Source of the DNA: Fragilariopsis cylindrus CCMP1102
Lineage: Eukaryota; Bacillariophyta; Bacillariophyceae; Bacillariales; Bacillariaceae
Direction of reading: 5' to 3'
Assembly (NCBI GenBank): GCA_900095095.1
Contig: FMBT01000316.1
Coordinates: forward strand, 310,001 to 374,000
DNA: 64,000 nucleotides
Shown one piece after another: positions 43,629 through 54,799 of the stretch (within the stretch, counting starts at the first letter, position 1; the number at the start of each line of letters is the position of its first letter). A program made the translations under genes and the position numbers. Below the pieces are notes generated by a model. The model did no database searches. It saw nothing but the letters and a program-made list of their open reading frames with translations, and was not told where the DNA came from.

Positions 43629-43997
43629 TTAAATGATGGTATGGAATTTGAGAACCAAAACAATATCAACTAGCATAGCTAGATCAACATACCGCAGAAG
43701 CAGGTGAAAGTAAGAAGGAAAAGCACCTGGTAAAATGAAAAATGAAAATAGAAGAAGACTAGCTAGATCAACATACCGTATCACTAAGTAGAAGTAAAAG
43801 AATCTAGTAGATTGAAACATTAAAATTAAAGAAAACTTAACATTATTGATTACAAGATTATGGAACAAATAGGGCCAACAAACAAGCTTTAGTAATATGG
43901 TGGGAATTCCGTTCAATTGATACCCATCCGGAACGTTCGCTAGTGGTGGTAGCAGTACAACAATAATGATAAAAACAGCAACCAAATCAAGCTTCAT
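43629..43997 (-). CDS. Doubtful hydrophobic ORF, possible secreted first exon
   Basis: This 122-codon ORF begins with a good signal-peptide-like stretch (MKLDLVAVFIIIVVLLPPLA) and then stays hydrophobic. Its 5' end overlaps the last codons of the larger minus-strand gene. Inside it a 20-bp word (ctagctagatcaacatacc on plus) occurs twice, 82 bp apart, and on the minus strand each copy starts with a good donor (ggtatgt). The later part of the ORF may therefore be intron read-through. It may be a first exon of an unrecognised gene or no gene at all. Confidence 0.25.
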   Translation of the reverse strand: MKLDLVAVFIIIVVLLPPLANVPDGYQLNGIPTILLKLVCWPYLFHNLVINNVKFSLILMFQSTRFFYFYLVIRYVDLASLLLFSFFILPGAFPSYFHLLLRYVDLAMLVDIVLVLKFHTII

Positions 43998-46865
43998 AAT
44001 GAATTTGAGCTGGAGGTTTCGTTCGTTTTACGTTAAATGTATGGTCTCGGTCATCCTGTTGTATTCTTGAACCTTCAACACTTTGAACACTTTTTTTGAA
44101 TTTCGAAACAGAATTTTTCAGTGACTTAGATAATTTTTTCATTGGTGATTTGGGACGTTGTGCGGATTCATCACCATCATTGGACTTAAGCTTAAACAGA
44201 CTGAATCTCTTCTTGCTCTTACTGACTTTCTTGCTCTTGCTCTTCTTCTTCGAGTTCACGACAGCATGATCCTGCGGTTCTTCGTATTGGTCGAGGTATA
44301 TATCATTGTCATCATTTTCGGCGACAGCACGAGTGCTGATCTCTAAAGTAGAATGCCGCATCACTGGAGCTTTCTTTGAAATTGGAGCTTTCTTTGAAAC
44401 TGGGGCATCCTTTGAAACCACATGAGCTGTTGACACCTCTTCACGGATCTTACCATCACTTGCGAACTTTCTTGGACTAAATGCTTGATGGTATGCTTGA
44501 TGGTACTGTGATCTTGTAGAATTCCTCCGCGGAGTCGGTGGTTTTGTAACCACATGAGTTGTTGATACATCTTCACGGATTTCATCATCACTTGCGAATG
44601 TTCTTGGACTAAATGCTTGATGGTATGCTTGATGGTATTGTGATCTCCGCGGAGTCGGTGGTTGTATACCACTTTGATTAAAGAAGGATAATCCACCTCC
44701 ACTGGGGGATCACGTGTATCGAATTGTTTCTTTAAGCTAGCAACAACACCGGAGGAACGACACGATTTAAGAAGTGTCTCATCATCGACCCTACTTCCTG
44801 TAACAGCAGAATTTGCTTGATTATTTATTGATTTCAAATAACTACCCGTTACCACCGATTTCTTCTTTATGTTCCTTTTCTCCAATTGTTTCTTGATGGA
44901 GCTCACACTAATGTTGCTGTTATCGTTTTTTCGCTGGAATTTGTGCCCCTTACTGTCATTACCACTATATGGAGAAGACAAAGAAGAACGTTCTTTTTGT
45001 ACGTGTTTTAATTCTTCAAACATCGATGAAAACGATCCTTTTAAGCTCGATTTCTTAGGTTGTTGTTGTTTTTCATGTTGTTGCTGCTGTTCAGTTTTAT
45101 CATCATTATTTTCCTCATCAAATAACGATGCATAATCTTCACCCTGAATAATACTATTATCACCATAACTTCTATCTCTGCCAAAATGCTTAACAGTAGT
45201 ATTACCCATAGTAATTTCACTCTCAACATCCGAGCGGGATGCCGAGTACGTGTCCGATGATGCGTTGTTATTGTCGTTCTCCTCCTTTTGTTGCTTATTT
45301 TCTTCTTTAGCATCAACGTTATCATCAAGGTCTTGCATTGAACGTCGCATATGTTTTGGTGTTGATTGACGTTTAAATATACCACCACCACCCTTACTAG
45401 GACTACGGCCAGGTTGGGGACCATAAGTTTTTGGTTCGTATATTCCCAAAGCCCTCTGTGCTTCGTTCAATTCGGATACGATATCAGGATTACCAGACGA
45501 AGTATCGGCATTGGCATCGGCACTGGCATCGGTAGCGGAAGGAGGATTATAATTATCATTACTGTTATCATTATAACAGCCAGTCGACGTACAACCTGTT
45601 TCATCATACAATCCTGTCGACGAACAACCTGTACAGAACAGATTTGGTTTACATCCTTTTGGAATATAGGCTGCTGCACCTGCATCTGCTCCTCCTGTAC
45701 CTCCGTCGCCTGTACATGTTTTAGGTATATTATTATAACAACTTGGTGGTACACCTGCTGCGACCGCCGCAACACCAACTGCTTCCATAACATTATCCAT
45801 AAAAGCAAAGTTACTACAAATTAGATTTGTTCGGCATCCTCTTGCAGTACTACTTCTAGAAGTGGCACAGTTATACGCAGCTGCTGCAGCCGTAGATGCT
45901 GCTGTGCTAGCAGAAGCAGAAGCAGCGTTTGATGTTGTTTGAGATCCGCTACTACCACCTCGTGGAGTGGCACCACGAGGAGTAGACGAACAACCTGTAG
46001 AAAAGAATCCATCATCATCATGATTTATATCAGTATCATCTTCTTCCACTGGATTACCTAAATCATCATAAAGAACTTTCTTGCTTCTTTTGTTCTTGTT
46101 ATTTGTAGCAGCAGTACCTCTACTACACTCATCATCATCATCATCATCATCGACTGTATAAGCATCGTCGACTGTATTGGTAGTAGTTCCTGATGCAATC
46201 GAATTAGGTGTATCATTACCATTACCATCTCCACTTCTAAAAAATGATTGTGCATCACGTCCTTTTGGAGATGATAATAGACCAGCAATGTTTTCACCTG
46301 CATTTTGACTAAACATACCACAATATTTATCAGCAATTTCAACAACATTATTTTCAAGTCTTGTACGATCTGCTGTTGAAGATTGTTGTCTTTGTTGTTG
46401 ATTCTGTTGTTGTTGAGGTTGTGGATGTTGATCTCTCCACGTAACAGTTTTATTATTTCTATTATCATGCATAGTAAGTTCTGTTGATGTTGCTACTGTC
46501 TCATCATCATCACGACCATCACTGACATTATTATTGGCATTGGCACTACCATTATCATAATTCTTAATGATGTCTTTCATCTTCTTCTTCTTGTTGATGT
46601 TCTTTTTCCTCCTTGGTTTAATTTTGTTAGTTGTATACTTTAATATACTTTTTGCACCTTTTAAACGTGAACCTGATTTATACTTTTCTGGATGTTCCTT
46701 TGCATCCGTATAAGCCCGTCGTTGTGATTTAGTACTAGTTGGTGGTTCATACGTACAAAATAATCCATTAATTACATCCTCTGTAACATTTTCTATATTA
46801 AAATCTAATGCAGGATCATCAGCACCAGTACGAAATGGAACAGGACCTTCCACAAAAAATGCCAT
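43987..46865 (-). CDS. Large unknown protein with Cys-Ser-Thr-Gly motifs and an apparent frame break
   Basis: An open frame runs from 46865 to about 44710, then the evidently coding frame switches to the one ending at 43987. The switch coincides with a C5 run on the minus strand (plus 44704-44708). One extra C there would join the frames, so a base-call error or allelic indel is likely; no good GT-AG intron fits. The product would be about 960 aa. It is Asn/Asp/Gln/Ser-rich, with a basic stretch (KPRRKKNINKKKKMKD) and a mid region of Cys motifs (FFSTGCSST, GCRTNLICSNF, GCKPNLFCTGC). The C-terminal part has two copies of a ~48-aa unit containing PPTPRR...SQYHQAYHQAFSPR and a Lys/Ser-rich end. 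No family is recognised. Confidence 0.6.
44400..44690 (-). repeat. Tandem ~144-bp repeat in the C-terminal coding part
   Basis: Two consecutive copies each encode PPTPRR, SQYHQAYHQAFSPR, FASD, IREEVST or IREDVST, and HVV in order. The second copy has a 12-bp insertion (coding NSTR) after PPTPRR. Repeat length is a multiple of 3 and only one frame gives conserved residues, which identifies the true coding frame here. Confidence 0.8.
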
Positions 46866-47696
46866 CGTGTTATAATGCTGTTGCCGATACCGATGCTGAC
46901 GCCGATGCTGATACTGATTCGGTAGCTGTTTGTTGGGTTGGGCTAGTTTACTTTCCTAAAGGTATGTATGCATGTAGTATGTTAACCTAACGAACTATCC
47001 TTGCTAAGTGAATGTAGTTAGTGACGTCGTTGTACTGTACGTTCTGCTTTTCACGTCTATCTGTGTATTGTTACTGATTATTTTGTTTTGTTTTGTTTAG
47101 TCTACAGTTTCATACGGTAGTAGCGTACTGGTAGCGTAGCAAATTTTTTGAGGGGATGGTTGAGCGAATGAATCAATCAATCTATCGCCAAGACTTCTTT
47201 GGCACATCATTCTGTCACGAGCATCAAAAATGTGAGGGATAGATTTTTTTATTCTCGCCAAATAAATGAGGTATGTAATTCGAAGTAGAGATCGCCAGGA
47301 TACAACAAATATATATGTTCTGAATATTTACATAAAATTATTGTAACTCTTGCGCGCGGATGGCATAAGAATCGAAAACGTCTTTTAACATCATAACTTC
47401 TTTGTTATATCGAATATGAATGAATGAGTCCCAATTTTATTATCGTGATTCAATTATTTTTGCAGGGTATTACGTACGGGACTGAATTATCTGCTATGAT
47501 GCCTGGTCCTGCTGCGGCTGAAGAAAAACGTTATCTTTTGATCTCTCTTCTTTGATTTGTGTCATCATCATCCATCAATGGCATCTTGACAGCACAAACA
47601 AAGATCACTAACCTCTATTTACGGTAGGTGCAATCCGCGTGAACGTATATTGTATCCTACGCTACTGAACGATCGACTTGATATCATAGGACGACG
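46866..47696. promoter_or_regulatory. Shared upstream region of two divergent genes
   Basis: These 831 bp lie between the unknown minus-strand gene and the FKBP gene. A (CCGATG/CTGACG)n run directly follows the minus-strand start (46884-46921), and (TTTTG)n occurs at 47080-47098. No gene is supported. Confidence 0.5.
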
Positions 47697-48653
47697 ATGA
47701 TGACAATCTTGAGGAAAAATCGCGAGCACAGGTGGCGCACATGCTGCTGCTTGTCAGCGGTATTACTACTCCTCGCAACTGTTGCCAGTATGAGCACGAC
47801 GATCTTCTTTGCCGATGGACTCATCATCAACGTCGATCAGCAAATGCAACGTCAGACGATACGTCTTTCACGACAACAACAACAAGGACGGTCGACAAAA
47901 ACATCCCTAATGATAGCGTCATCGTCGTCGTCAATGAACGGTGATCGCTACTACGATCATAATTTTGATGATGATGAAATGGTGCTGCAACAACAGCAAT
48001 CCCAACAACACGTTTTAGAAGATGAAGATGATATTCATGGTATATCACGTCGTTCAATGATGGCTGTAACAGCTATAACATCTGTATTATTAACAACACC
48101 AACAAATTTTGGGGCTGCATATGCTGCAGCTAAAAATAATGGTTTAATATTAAATACAGCTTCTAGTAGTGGTTTACGATGGGCAGATGCAAAAGTTGGT
48201 ACAGGATCTGACACACCATCCATAGGCAATAGAGTTAGTATTGATTATTCCATGGCATCTACTGGTGGACGATTCCCATCAATATATACCACAAAAGATA
48301 AAGGTGAACCATATACATGGATATTAGGTGATGGGACAACAATTCAAGGTATTGAAATTGCTATTCAAGGATCGATCACCGATAATATACCACCCATGAA
48401 ACCAGGTGGTATCCGACGACTTATTGTACCAAATACATTAGGTTATAATGATTTAATAGTATCAAACAAAAGTTTGTCAGCAGCATCGACTAATAAAAGA
48501 TGTATTGCTGGTAATGAGGGTAGTATTGGACCAATACCACCAAAGGATGCACCAGATGGTGCCTATCAAAGATGGTATCAATTTTATTGTAATCCACGTA
48601 TACCCTATCAACCTGATTTAGTCTTAGATATTAAATTATATGGGAAACGATAA
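47697..48653 (+). CDS. FKBP-type peptidyl-prolyl isomerase, probable thylakoid lumen
   Basis: Single exon, 318 aa. The N-terminus is Arg-rich, followed by a hydrophobic core (LSAVLLLLATVASMSTTIFF) typical of a signal peptide, and then a Gln/Ser-rich transit region. A second targeting element at about 115-145 has a twin-arginine (GISRRSMMAVTAITSVLL) and ends AAYAAA, as in Tat-routed thylakoid lumen proteins. The FKBP fold follows from about 158: GLRWADAKVGTG, GNRVSIDYSM, WILGDGTTIQGIEIAI, MKPGGIRRLIVP and PDLVLDIKLYG. Lumenal FKBPs assist folding and assembly of photosynthetic complexes; many have weak isomerase activity. Alternative in-frame ATGs exist at codon 2, so the exact start is uncertain. 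Confidence 0.88.
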   Translation: MMTILRKNREHRWRTCCCLSAVLLLLATVASMSTTIFFADGLIINVDQQMQRQTIRLSRQQQQGRSTKTSLMIASSSSSMNGDRYYDHNFDDDEMVLQQQQSQQHVLEDEDDIHGISRRSMMAVTAITSVLLTTPTNFGAAYAAAKNNGLILNTASSSGLRWADAKVGTGSDTPSIGNRVSIDYSMASTGGRFPSIYTTKDKGEPYTWILGDGTTIQGIEIAIQGSITDNIPPMKPGGIRRLIVPNTLGYNDLIVSNKSLSAASTNKRCIAGNEGSIGPIPPKDAPDGAYQRWYQFYCNPRIPYQPDLVLDIKLYGKR

Positions 48654-49515
48654 GAAACAAATTGATCTGAAACGATAGAAACAAAAACAAAAAGATTTGA
48701 ATAAAATGCTATGCAGATGGATTTGCAGCGTAGGAAGGTAGGTAGGTAGGCAGGCAGATGTGATGCATTCACTCACACACGTGGCCTACTGTTTTGCTGG
48801 CAGTTGCAGTTACAGTGATGGTAATATAGTGCAGTATGAATAGTAGCCATCATCTAGAGTTCAACCCATTAACAACAAACAATAAACTATTTACTGTAGC
48901 CAACGCTTTCTTCTGCCGCCTTCCCTTTCGTCGTGCAGTGGTAAGCTTCGTAGTATCCCGTACAACAATTAGTTTTCTAACTACCGACCGTATACAAATA
49001 ATTAGTGCAGTACCGCTATCTGTCTTGAGGAAAGTCTTAGCTAGAGTCAAGTAGACTATCAGGATACAAAAGGAGTATCAGTATTGGATACTACAAGTAA
49101 GAGTACTACGATACACTAGTTTTTTTCTTTTCTTTATACTGTTATTATAATTTACAGCTACTGTAAGCCTAGGATTTTGTGTCGTTTCTTTTCTATTCTA
49201 CAGTAGAGAGATGAATTGCTTTCTTTTTTGCGCACGAAATGGAAGGTATCCCGATCAAAACAAAAAACTTCAAACCGCCGTGTGTATTTGTCTTGGGGGT
49301 ACGCGGGAGTTGATCGATCGTCGTTACTATATTCTCTTACCGAGAATACGGATTTGGATGGACAGGATATATCGATCATTTTTGCATGTATACGCGGTGG
49401 AAGTTTGTGTTGGGTGCAAGATGATGCTCATTCAGTTCAGTTCGTTCGTTTCTGTTGTTTTGTCTTTCCTTATATCGCCGCAACCCTTATTCTATCAAAA
49501 GGCGCTGAAGTGTTT
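48654..49515. other. Intergenic region between convergent genes
   Basis: These are the 3' flanks of the FKBP and mTERF genes. (GTAG)n/(GCAG)n occurs at about 48735-48756. Overlapping ORFs here extend into the antisense of mTERF and show no independent gene signal. Confidence 0.5.
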
Positions 49516-52503
49516 TTACGCCGGAGATGGAAAAGCCATCGAAGCACCAAATCCGTCGTCTGCTTCTCCTTGCCGTCCTTTTTTGGGGGAATTCTTTGTT
49601 TTTGTTTTCGTCGACGTTGCCTTCTTCTTGGATAATGACGATGCTTTCTTAACTTCTTCATCAGACGCAATCGCAGCAGCCTTGGCTGTTGCTGCTTCTG
49701 CAGCCTTCCTTCTTCTTCTATACTTTTTACTATTTGATTTTCTAATATCAGCATTTAAATTTCGAATCACATCATCAGGTGTCCTTCCACGACCACCTGA
49801 TCTTGACGCTAATGATGATTTATTATTGTTCTTCTTTTTAGTTGTTACCCATGGTTTGTGTTTGATTGCTGCTGTACCAGCTTTGTTGTTACCACTACTG
49901 GTACGTTGTGTTTGTCCAAATTCTTTATAGGCTTTACCATTATCATCATCTAAGGCAATTTTGGTGGCAAAATCGATATCACCAAATCGTAATACCGTAT
50001 CAATACGATTCGATGTGGCAAACCAAAACATACCCTTGTAGGATAAATAATTAAATCTTGTTTGTATCACACGATTGAATGGATATGAAAAATAGGCGGG
50101 GAAGGCATTTAATTCCCATTCCGGACGTAACGTAATCTTTTTTAAATATTCCCATTTTGGTTGTATTTCGGTTGTAACATTATATCCAAGAACTGGTGGC
50201 AATCTTGTTATAAATGATCCTAACATATCTTTATTGTCACCAATACCACAATGTTCTTTTAAATATTCCACCACAGGTTTCATATCATTCTCAATTGATA
50301 ATGAAAATAATACCGGAAAACTTCTAAATATTGTCCCTAAATCATCTTCATTGACACCTAATTCATCCACAAGATACGAGACCACTTTTTCTAAATCATC
50401 AATCCTTCTACCTAACAGTGTTGGATAAAGCTGTAGTAATGATGACAAATCATCTTCCCATATCCCTAATCCACCCATTAAATAACGTGCCACCGGTAAA
50501 ATTTGTTTTTCGGCATCCAATAACAAGACTTGTGGATAGGCTGCCACAACTCTGGATAAATCTTTCGATCCAATTTGTTTTTGTAATATAAGGGCTGTAC
50601 GTGTCATGTCACTATATGTACTTTCAATTTCTTTTTTTCGTTCCGCTGTTACATCACGTGCCTTTCTACTTGTACTCCATACCGCTTCTTCATCATCATC
50701 ATCCTCATCGTTGGATACTGATTGTTCCTCAGTTTGTAGTGATAATGGTATCGGATTCACTGCATCCATTAATAAGGATGTCGGTTTTCGTATGAGTGGA
50801 CCAATTTGATGGATTGGCATCCGTACGGCTGTGGTGGATAAAAATGAGATTAATTTAAATAATCCTGCCGGGGATCGACTTAATAAGGTCGGTAAACCAT
50901 TCTTATCACGTGCTAATGACGAATAACTCACACCGGTCTTATTCATGATCACAATAATTTGACAAGCGGATTTGGATCCACGAACACTTAAGAGATTGGG
51001 ACAACCTCGTAATACTTTCCGTGCATCATATCGTCGTAACTTTAATGTTGATTGTAATAACCCTTTAAAGGAACGATCTAATGTTTCTTCTAATGATTCA
51101 GCATATTGTTGTTGTACGCTATTATTTGCTGCTTGATTTGTATTTTTTTCTCTTGCTACTTGTACCGCTGTTTCAGCAATTTTTCTTGGTACTCTCAAAG
51201 CAAGGTTTGGACTATGTGTTAATACTATACATATATCATTGAATGTTAATCCATATTCTTTCATGACAGTAACAACATCTTGAAAATCACCAGTAGTGGA
51301 TTCTTCTTCTTCATCTCCACCATACGATAGTAATAGCATTGCGGCAGGAGATAAGGCTGCTGCTGCGGAAGCTAAGGATTCTAATTCTTGACGACTACTA
51401 CTACTGGATGACGTAGTGGAGGAACTACTTCTGGTATTGGCATTATTAGTGACCTCATCCCATACTGTATCACGTTCTCTTAGAAAACGTCGTATACGTC
51501 GACGTGCAGTCCGTGCCACCACATACCGTTCAATAGCATCGCCAGCACGCTTTGCGGCAGCTACGTCACTGGCGGATGTTATGGTTATGGCATCGGCATT
51601 CTCCTCATGCAATAGTAAAGTTTGTTGAACATTATTCGAACTAAATTGTGTTGATGATGATGACGATGGCTGTTGTTGTTCTGTGGCAGCACCAGTTGCT
51701 GCCTCTACTTTCTTATCTTCCATCACGACTACAACGTTGTCTGTATTACTACTGCTCCACGGTGTTGTTGGCGTTTGCGATGACGTTGTCGTCATCTTTC
51801 TCGTTGCTGCTACTGCTACTGTTCTTCGTGTTTCTTCTGTTGGTAATGCTGAAAAAGAAGACAATAAAGAATTTGCTAAACTTTGTGTTTGTGCTGTTTG
51901 AATTGTAGTCTTTTTTCGTTTCTTAGTTTTCGATTTCGATATTGACACAGCATTTGTTGTTGTTGTTCTCATTGATGATGGCGATGGCGACTCTTCTGAC
52001 GACGCTGACGCTGCTGTGTTTAATGCTTTCAATTCATCTATCGCTGACGTCGACGACGAATCGTAACCATCGCCAAATTCGTATTCTTCTCCTGCCTTTG
52101 CAACAGCAAATATGTCAGGACTAAGTTGTTTTTGTTGTTGTGATATAAAGCGAAGTAATGTTGAATCAACGACGGGTGCACCCGAAGATTTACGTCGTAT
52201 ACTGTTTAGACTTATTGTATCAGTACTATTTGTTATACTGGCAGCATCATCATTACGTTCAGTTGCAGTTCTGGTTGTTGTGGACCAACGGCAAGTTTTT
52301 ATTAGAGAATAAGCCGTCGTTTCTATTCGAGAATGACGAGAAGAAGAAGAAGAAGAAAGTAATAAAGGCCTTGTTCTTATTGTTGTTGATGCCCGCAGGG
52401 CTTCCGTCGTCCTAAAAGTAAGCACTGTTATAACATCATACGAAAATACGAACAACAATGCCACCACTACCACTCCTCTATATTGTATTCTTATCCTTGT
52501 CAT
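49516..52503 (-). CDS. mTERF-family organellar protein, probably plastid
   Basis: Single exon, 995 aa. The N-terminal signal peptide (GVVVVALLFVFSYDVITVLT) is followed immediately by FRTTEALRAS, fitting a plastid bipartite signal with Phe at the +1 position. A long Ser/Thr-rich linker follows. From ~400 on there are repeated helical mTERF motifs with the Pro-containing signature: YGLTFNDICIVLTHSPNL, LSRVVAAYPQVLLLD, LSSLLQLYPTLLGR, LGTIFRSFPVLFSLS and LGSFITRLPPVLGY. The end is Lys/Arg-rich. mTERF proteins wrap around organellar nucleic acid and act in transcription termination, transcript processing or ribosome assembly. At 995 aa it is much longer than the usual 300-600 aa because of disordered inserts. 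Confidence 0.9.
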   Translation of the reverse strand: MTRIRIQYRGVVVVALLFVFSYDVITVLTFRTTEALRASTTIRTRPLLLSSSSSSRHSRIETTAYSLIKTCRWSTTTRTATERNDDAASITNSTDTISLNSIRRKSSGAPVVDSTLLRFISQQQKQLSPDIFAVAKAGEEYEFGDGYDSSSTSAIDELKALNTAASASSEESPSPSSMRTTTTNAVSISKSKTKKRKKTTIQTAQTQSLANSLLSSFSALPTEETRRTVAVAATRKMTTTSSQTPTTPWSSSNTDNVVVVMEDKKVEAATGAATEQQQPSSSSSTQFSSNNVQQTLLLHEENADAITITSASDVAAAKRAGDAIERYVVARTARRRIRRFLRERDTVWDEVTNNANTRSSSSTTSSSSSSRQELESLASAAAALSPAAMLLLSYGGDEEEESTTGDFQDVVTVMKEYGLTFNDICIVLTHSPNLALRVPRKIAETAVQVAREKNTNQAANNSVQQQYAESLEETLDRSFKGLLQSTLKLRRYDARKVLRGCPNLLSVRGSKSACQIIVIMNKTGVSYSSLARDKNGLPTLLSRSPAGLFKLISFLSTTAVRMPIHQIGPLIRKPTSLLMDAVNPIPLSLQTEEQSVSNDEDDDDEEAVWSTSRKARDVTAERKKEIESTYSDMTRTALILQKQIGSKDLSRVVAAYPQVLLLDAEKQILPVARYLMGGLGIWEDDLSSLLQLYPTLLGRRIDDLEKVVSYLVDELGVNEDDLGTIFRSFPVLFSLSIENDMKPVVEYLKEHCGIGDNKDMLGSFITRLPPVLGYNVTTEIQPKWEYLKKITLRPEWELNAFPAYFSYPFNRVIQTRFNYLSYKGMFWFATSNRIDTVLRFGDIDFATKIALDDDNGKAYKEFGQTQRTSSGNNKAGTAAIKHKPWVTTKKKNNNKSSLASRSGGRGRTPDDVIRNLNADIRKSNSKKYRRRRKAAEAATAKAAAIASDEEVKKASSLSKKKATSTKTKTKNSPKKGRQGEADDGFGASMAFPSPA

Positions 52504-53437
52504 CGTTCTTTTTGTCTGTTTTTTGTATTTGAAAAAATTGTGTAGAATGAAAAACTCAAACTCTCCTTCTTTCCTTCTCTCTCTCTCTCTCGCACTCTTT
52601 CACTTTCACTGTCACTACCCTTCAGCTTGTCTATTTCGTTTGACGATGTCCTTTCGATCGTGCTTTTTTATTTTGTTTTGTTTTGTTTGTCTTGATCGGC
52701 CTTCTCTTTTACGTGTAAAAACTACTAATATACAATGGTACTGTGTATTGGATGATTTGATTTGCTGAGTTAGTGTTGAAGAGTTTGTAATGCTCAGATC
52801 GCAGCAGCTCGTCTCCTCCTTTCTTTCGCGTTCTTTTCTGTCAAGATAATATGCTGAACAGGTTGGTTGTTGACTTTCTATTGGCTTAAATTGTGACGTT
52901 ATTCTCTTTGCGAGGAAAGAAATCGCGTTACACTCATTCTCGTTCGACTAGATCGATTCAATCTATGACACAAGCTGTTTTTCTCTAAATTATCATGACC
53001 CCAGCAAGTCACAAAAGAAGAACAGCATTGGGAATGAAGGAAGGACGGACGTATCTACGGGACTAAATCTGAGAGTCACGTATATTCGTATCGTGGAACG
53101 ACTCATATCCTAAAAAAAACAGCTGACGTACGCGTTACTGTAACGCGCATAAAAAGATACGATGTGATCATAGCTGCTACTAGTACTACTGTACCACTAC
53201 AATTGATTGCAGCAATAACTCTGCCTGCCTGACAGACAACAAACCCCTCTGGCACAAAAGACACCAACACCGCAAACAACACATCAAAGAACAATAGGCA
53301 TGCCATCAAGATTATTCAACAGACAGCAAAACGACTTCATTAGTGTCGACAACCGTAATATCGAATCGAATCAATCCAATTAGCTAGTTCAATCCGGCAT
53401 AATTTAAGTCCAATCTCTACTAAACATCAATCAAATC
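52504..53437. promoter_or_regulatory. Shared upstream region of mTERF and PsbP-like genes
   Basis: These 934 bp lie between two divergent plastid-related genes. A CTCTCTCT tract (52578-52590) lies close to the mTERF start. GGAACGACTC occurs at 53095-53104; the same word occurs at 39880 in another divergent promoter. I see no gene. Confidence 0.5.
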
Positions 53438-54799
53438 ATGAAGATTTCTTCCCTTTTGTTTTCATCGTTCCTATTGGCATCATCTGTTGATGGATTCACT
53501 ACTGCACCGTCTTCGTCGTCAAAAGCAACAACAACGCTTCGTGCATCGTCGAACAATGATGTTGACAATGAAGGTGATGATTCACGACGACAATTTATGT
53601 CCAAATCAGTTGCAACTGCTTTCACAACAATGGGTGTTGCTGGATCTGGTGTATTAGCACCATTACCTGCTAATGCTGCAAGTGGTGCTGATAAAATCAA
53701 TGCACGTTTAAGATCGTAAGTGATATATAGTATGTATAGGTTTTTTACTTGTCATCTATTCGGTATCTTTTTCAGCTTTTTCCATATTCCTGTCTGTTGT
53801 CTAATCCCGCTGCATACTTCTCTTTCCAAACACCTATTACTATTAGATACGGATTACCATCAATTGTCAATATTCCAAGTGGTATGAAACCATTATTAGA
53901 AGTATATGGGAAAGGAAAAAATCGTTTTCCATTATTAGTATTAATGAATCATCCCTTAACATGGGTCGTTCAATTACCATCGAATGATGTGAATGGTGAA
54001 GATGGTACAGTCCAGGCTGGTGAATACGCTAAGGGTGACACAGCCACATTTTTCTTATATGAACCGGAGGGACATATTGATAATATATATGATGTCGATA
54101 AAAAATTATATGAAAAAGTATTAATTGCTGCAATCAGTCAAAAGGGTGGTAATATGTATCAAGATTTTAAAGTCATTAAATCCACACCACAAGTCGATAA
54201 TACTGCCGCATACGGTGATCGAAAATATGTCATTTGTGATTTCAAATACACATTATTAACCGGTGCAGGCTTTGAAGTAGAACGTCGTGGTGTAGCATCC
54301 TTAACATCGGAAGGTCCAGCAGTAGAAGCATTATGGGCCGCCTCCACACGTGAACGGTACGTCTTTTTTTGATTTTGATTTGATATATACTATTATAATT
54401 ATACTGCTGTTGTTATTGACGACGACAACGAATGAGTGAATGAGCAAAAGAATGAATTAATAAAGTGAATACAGAATATCTTCTGAAAGCGGCGCGTCCA
54501 TTCTGTTCAAACAAACGCATTATCTGTAATCTTAATTTGTCGTCTTTGTCTCTCACCAAAAAAACAATACATTATTATCAATTTATTTTTTTGTAAACTT
54601 TTTTGCCAACTCTCTTTCCTTCTTTATAACTTATATGACTTTTTGGAACAAAAAACAAAAACAAAATAACAGATTCAAGAAGACAGAAACAACATTACGT
54701 GATATTGTTAGTTCATTCCGTTGTTATGGTGATGGAGTAAATTTTTCAGCTGAAATTGCTAAAAATGATAGTCGATTTGATTTAGACAAATCCTTATAA
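53438..54799 (+). CDS. PsbP-domain protein, thylakoid lumen, three exons
   Basis: Exons are 53438-53715, 53847-54356 and 54673-54799, all phase 2; the product is 304 aa. A signal peptide (MKISSLLFSSFLLASSVDGF) with Phe at the cleavage region is followed by a Ser/Thr transit segment. A twin-arginine lumen signal (DDSRRQFMSKSVATAF ... LPANAAS) follows. The mature part has the PsbP pattern NHPLTWVVQLPSNDVNGEDG, GDTATFFLYEPEG, YGDRKYVICDFKYT and a C-terminal FRCYGDG. PsbP and PsbP-like proteins assist water-splitting and photosystem assembly on the lumenal side. Diatoms lack a true PsbP in PSII but keep PsbP-like paralogues, so a PPL/PPD-type role is more likely. Confidence 0.88.

Noticed and set aside
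44361-44700. C-terminal 110 residues of the 834-codon ORF in the original frame
   Set aside because: In that frame the repeat reads as HTIKHTIKHLVQE-type residues that are a by-product; the alternative frame continues into a Lys/Ser-rich coding end and has the longer conserved unit.
49211-49930. 239-codon plus-strand ORF
   Set aside because: Its second half is antisense to the mTERF C-terminus (Lys/Ala-rich codons read backwards as Phe/Leu/Ala) and its first half is 3' flank.
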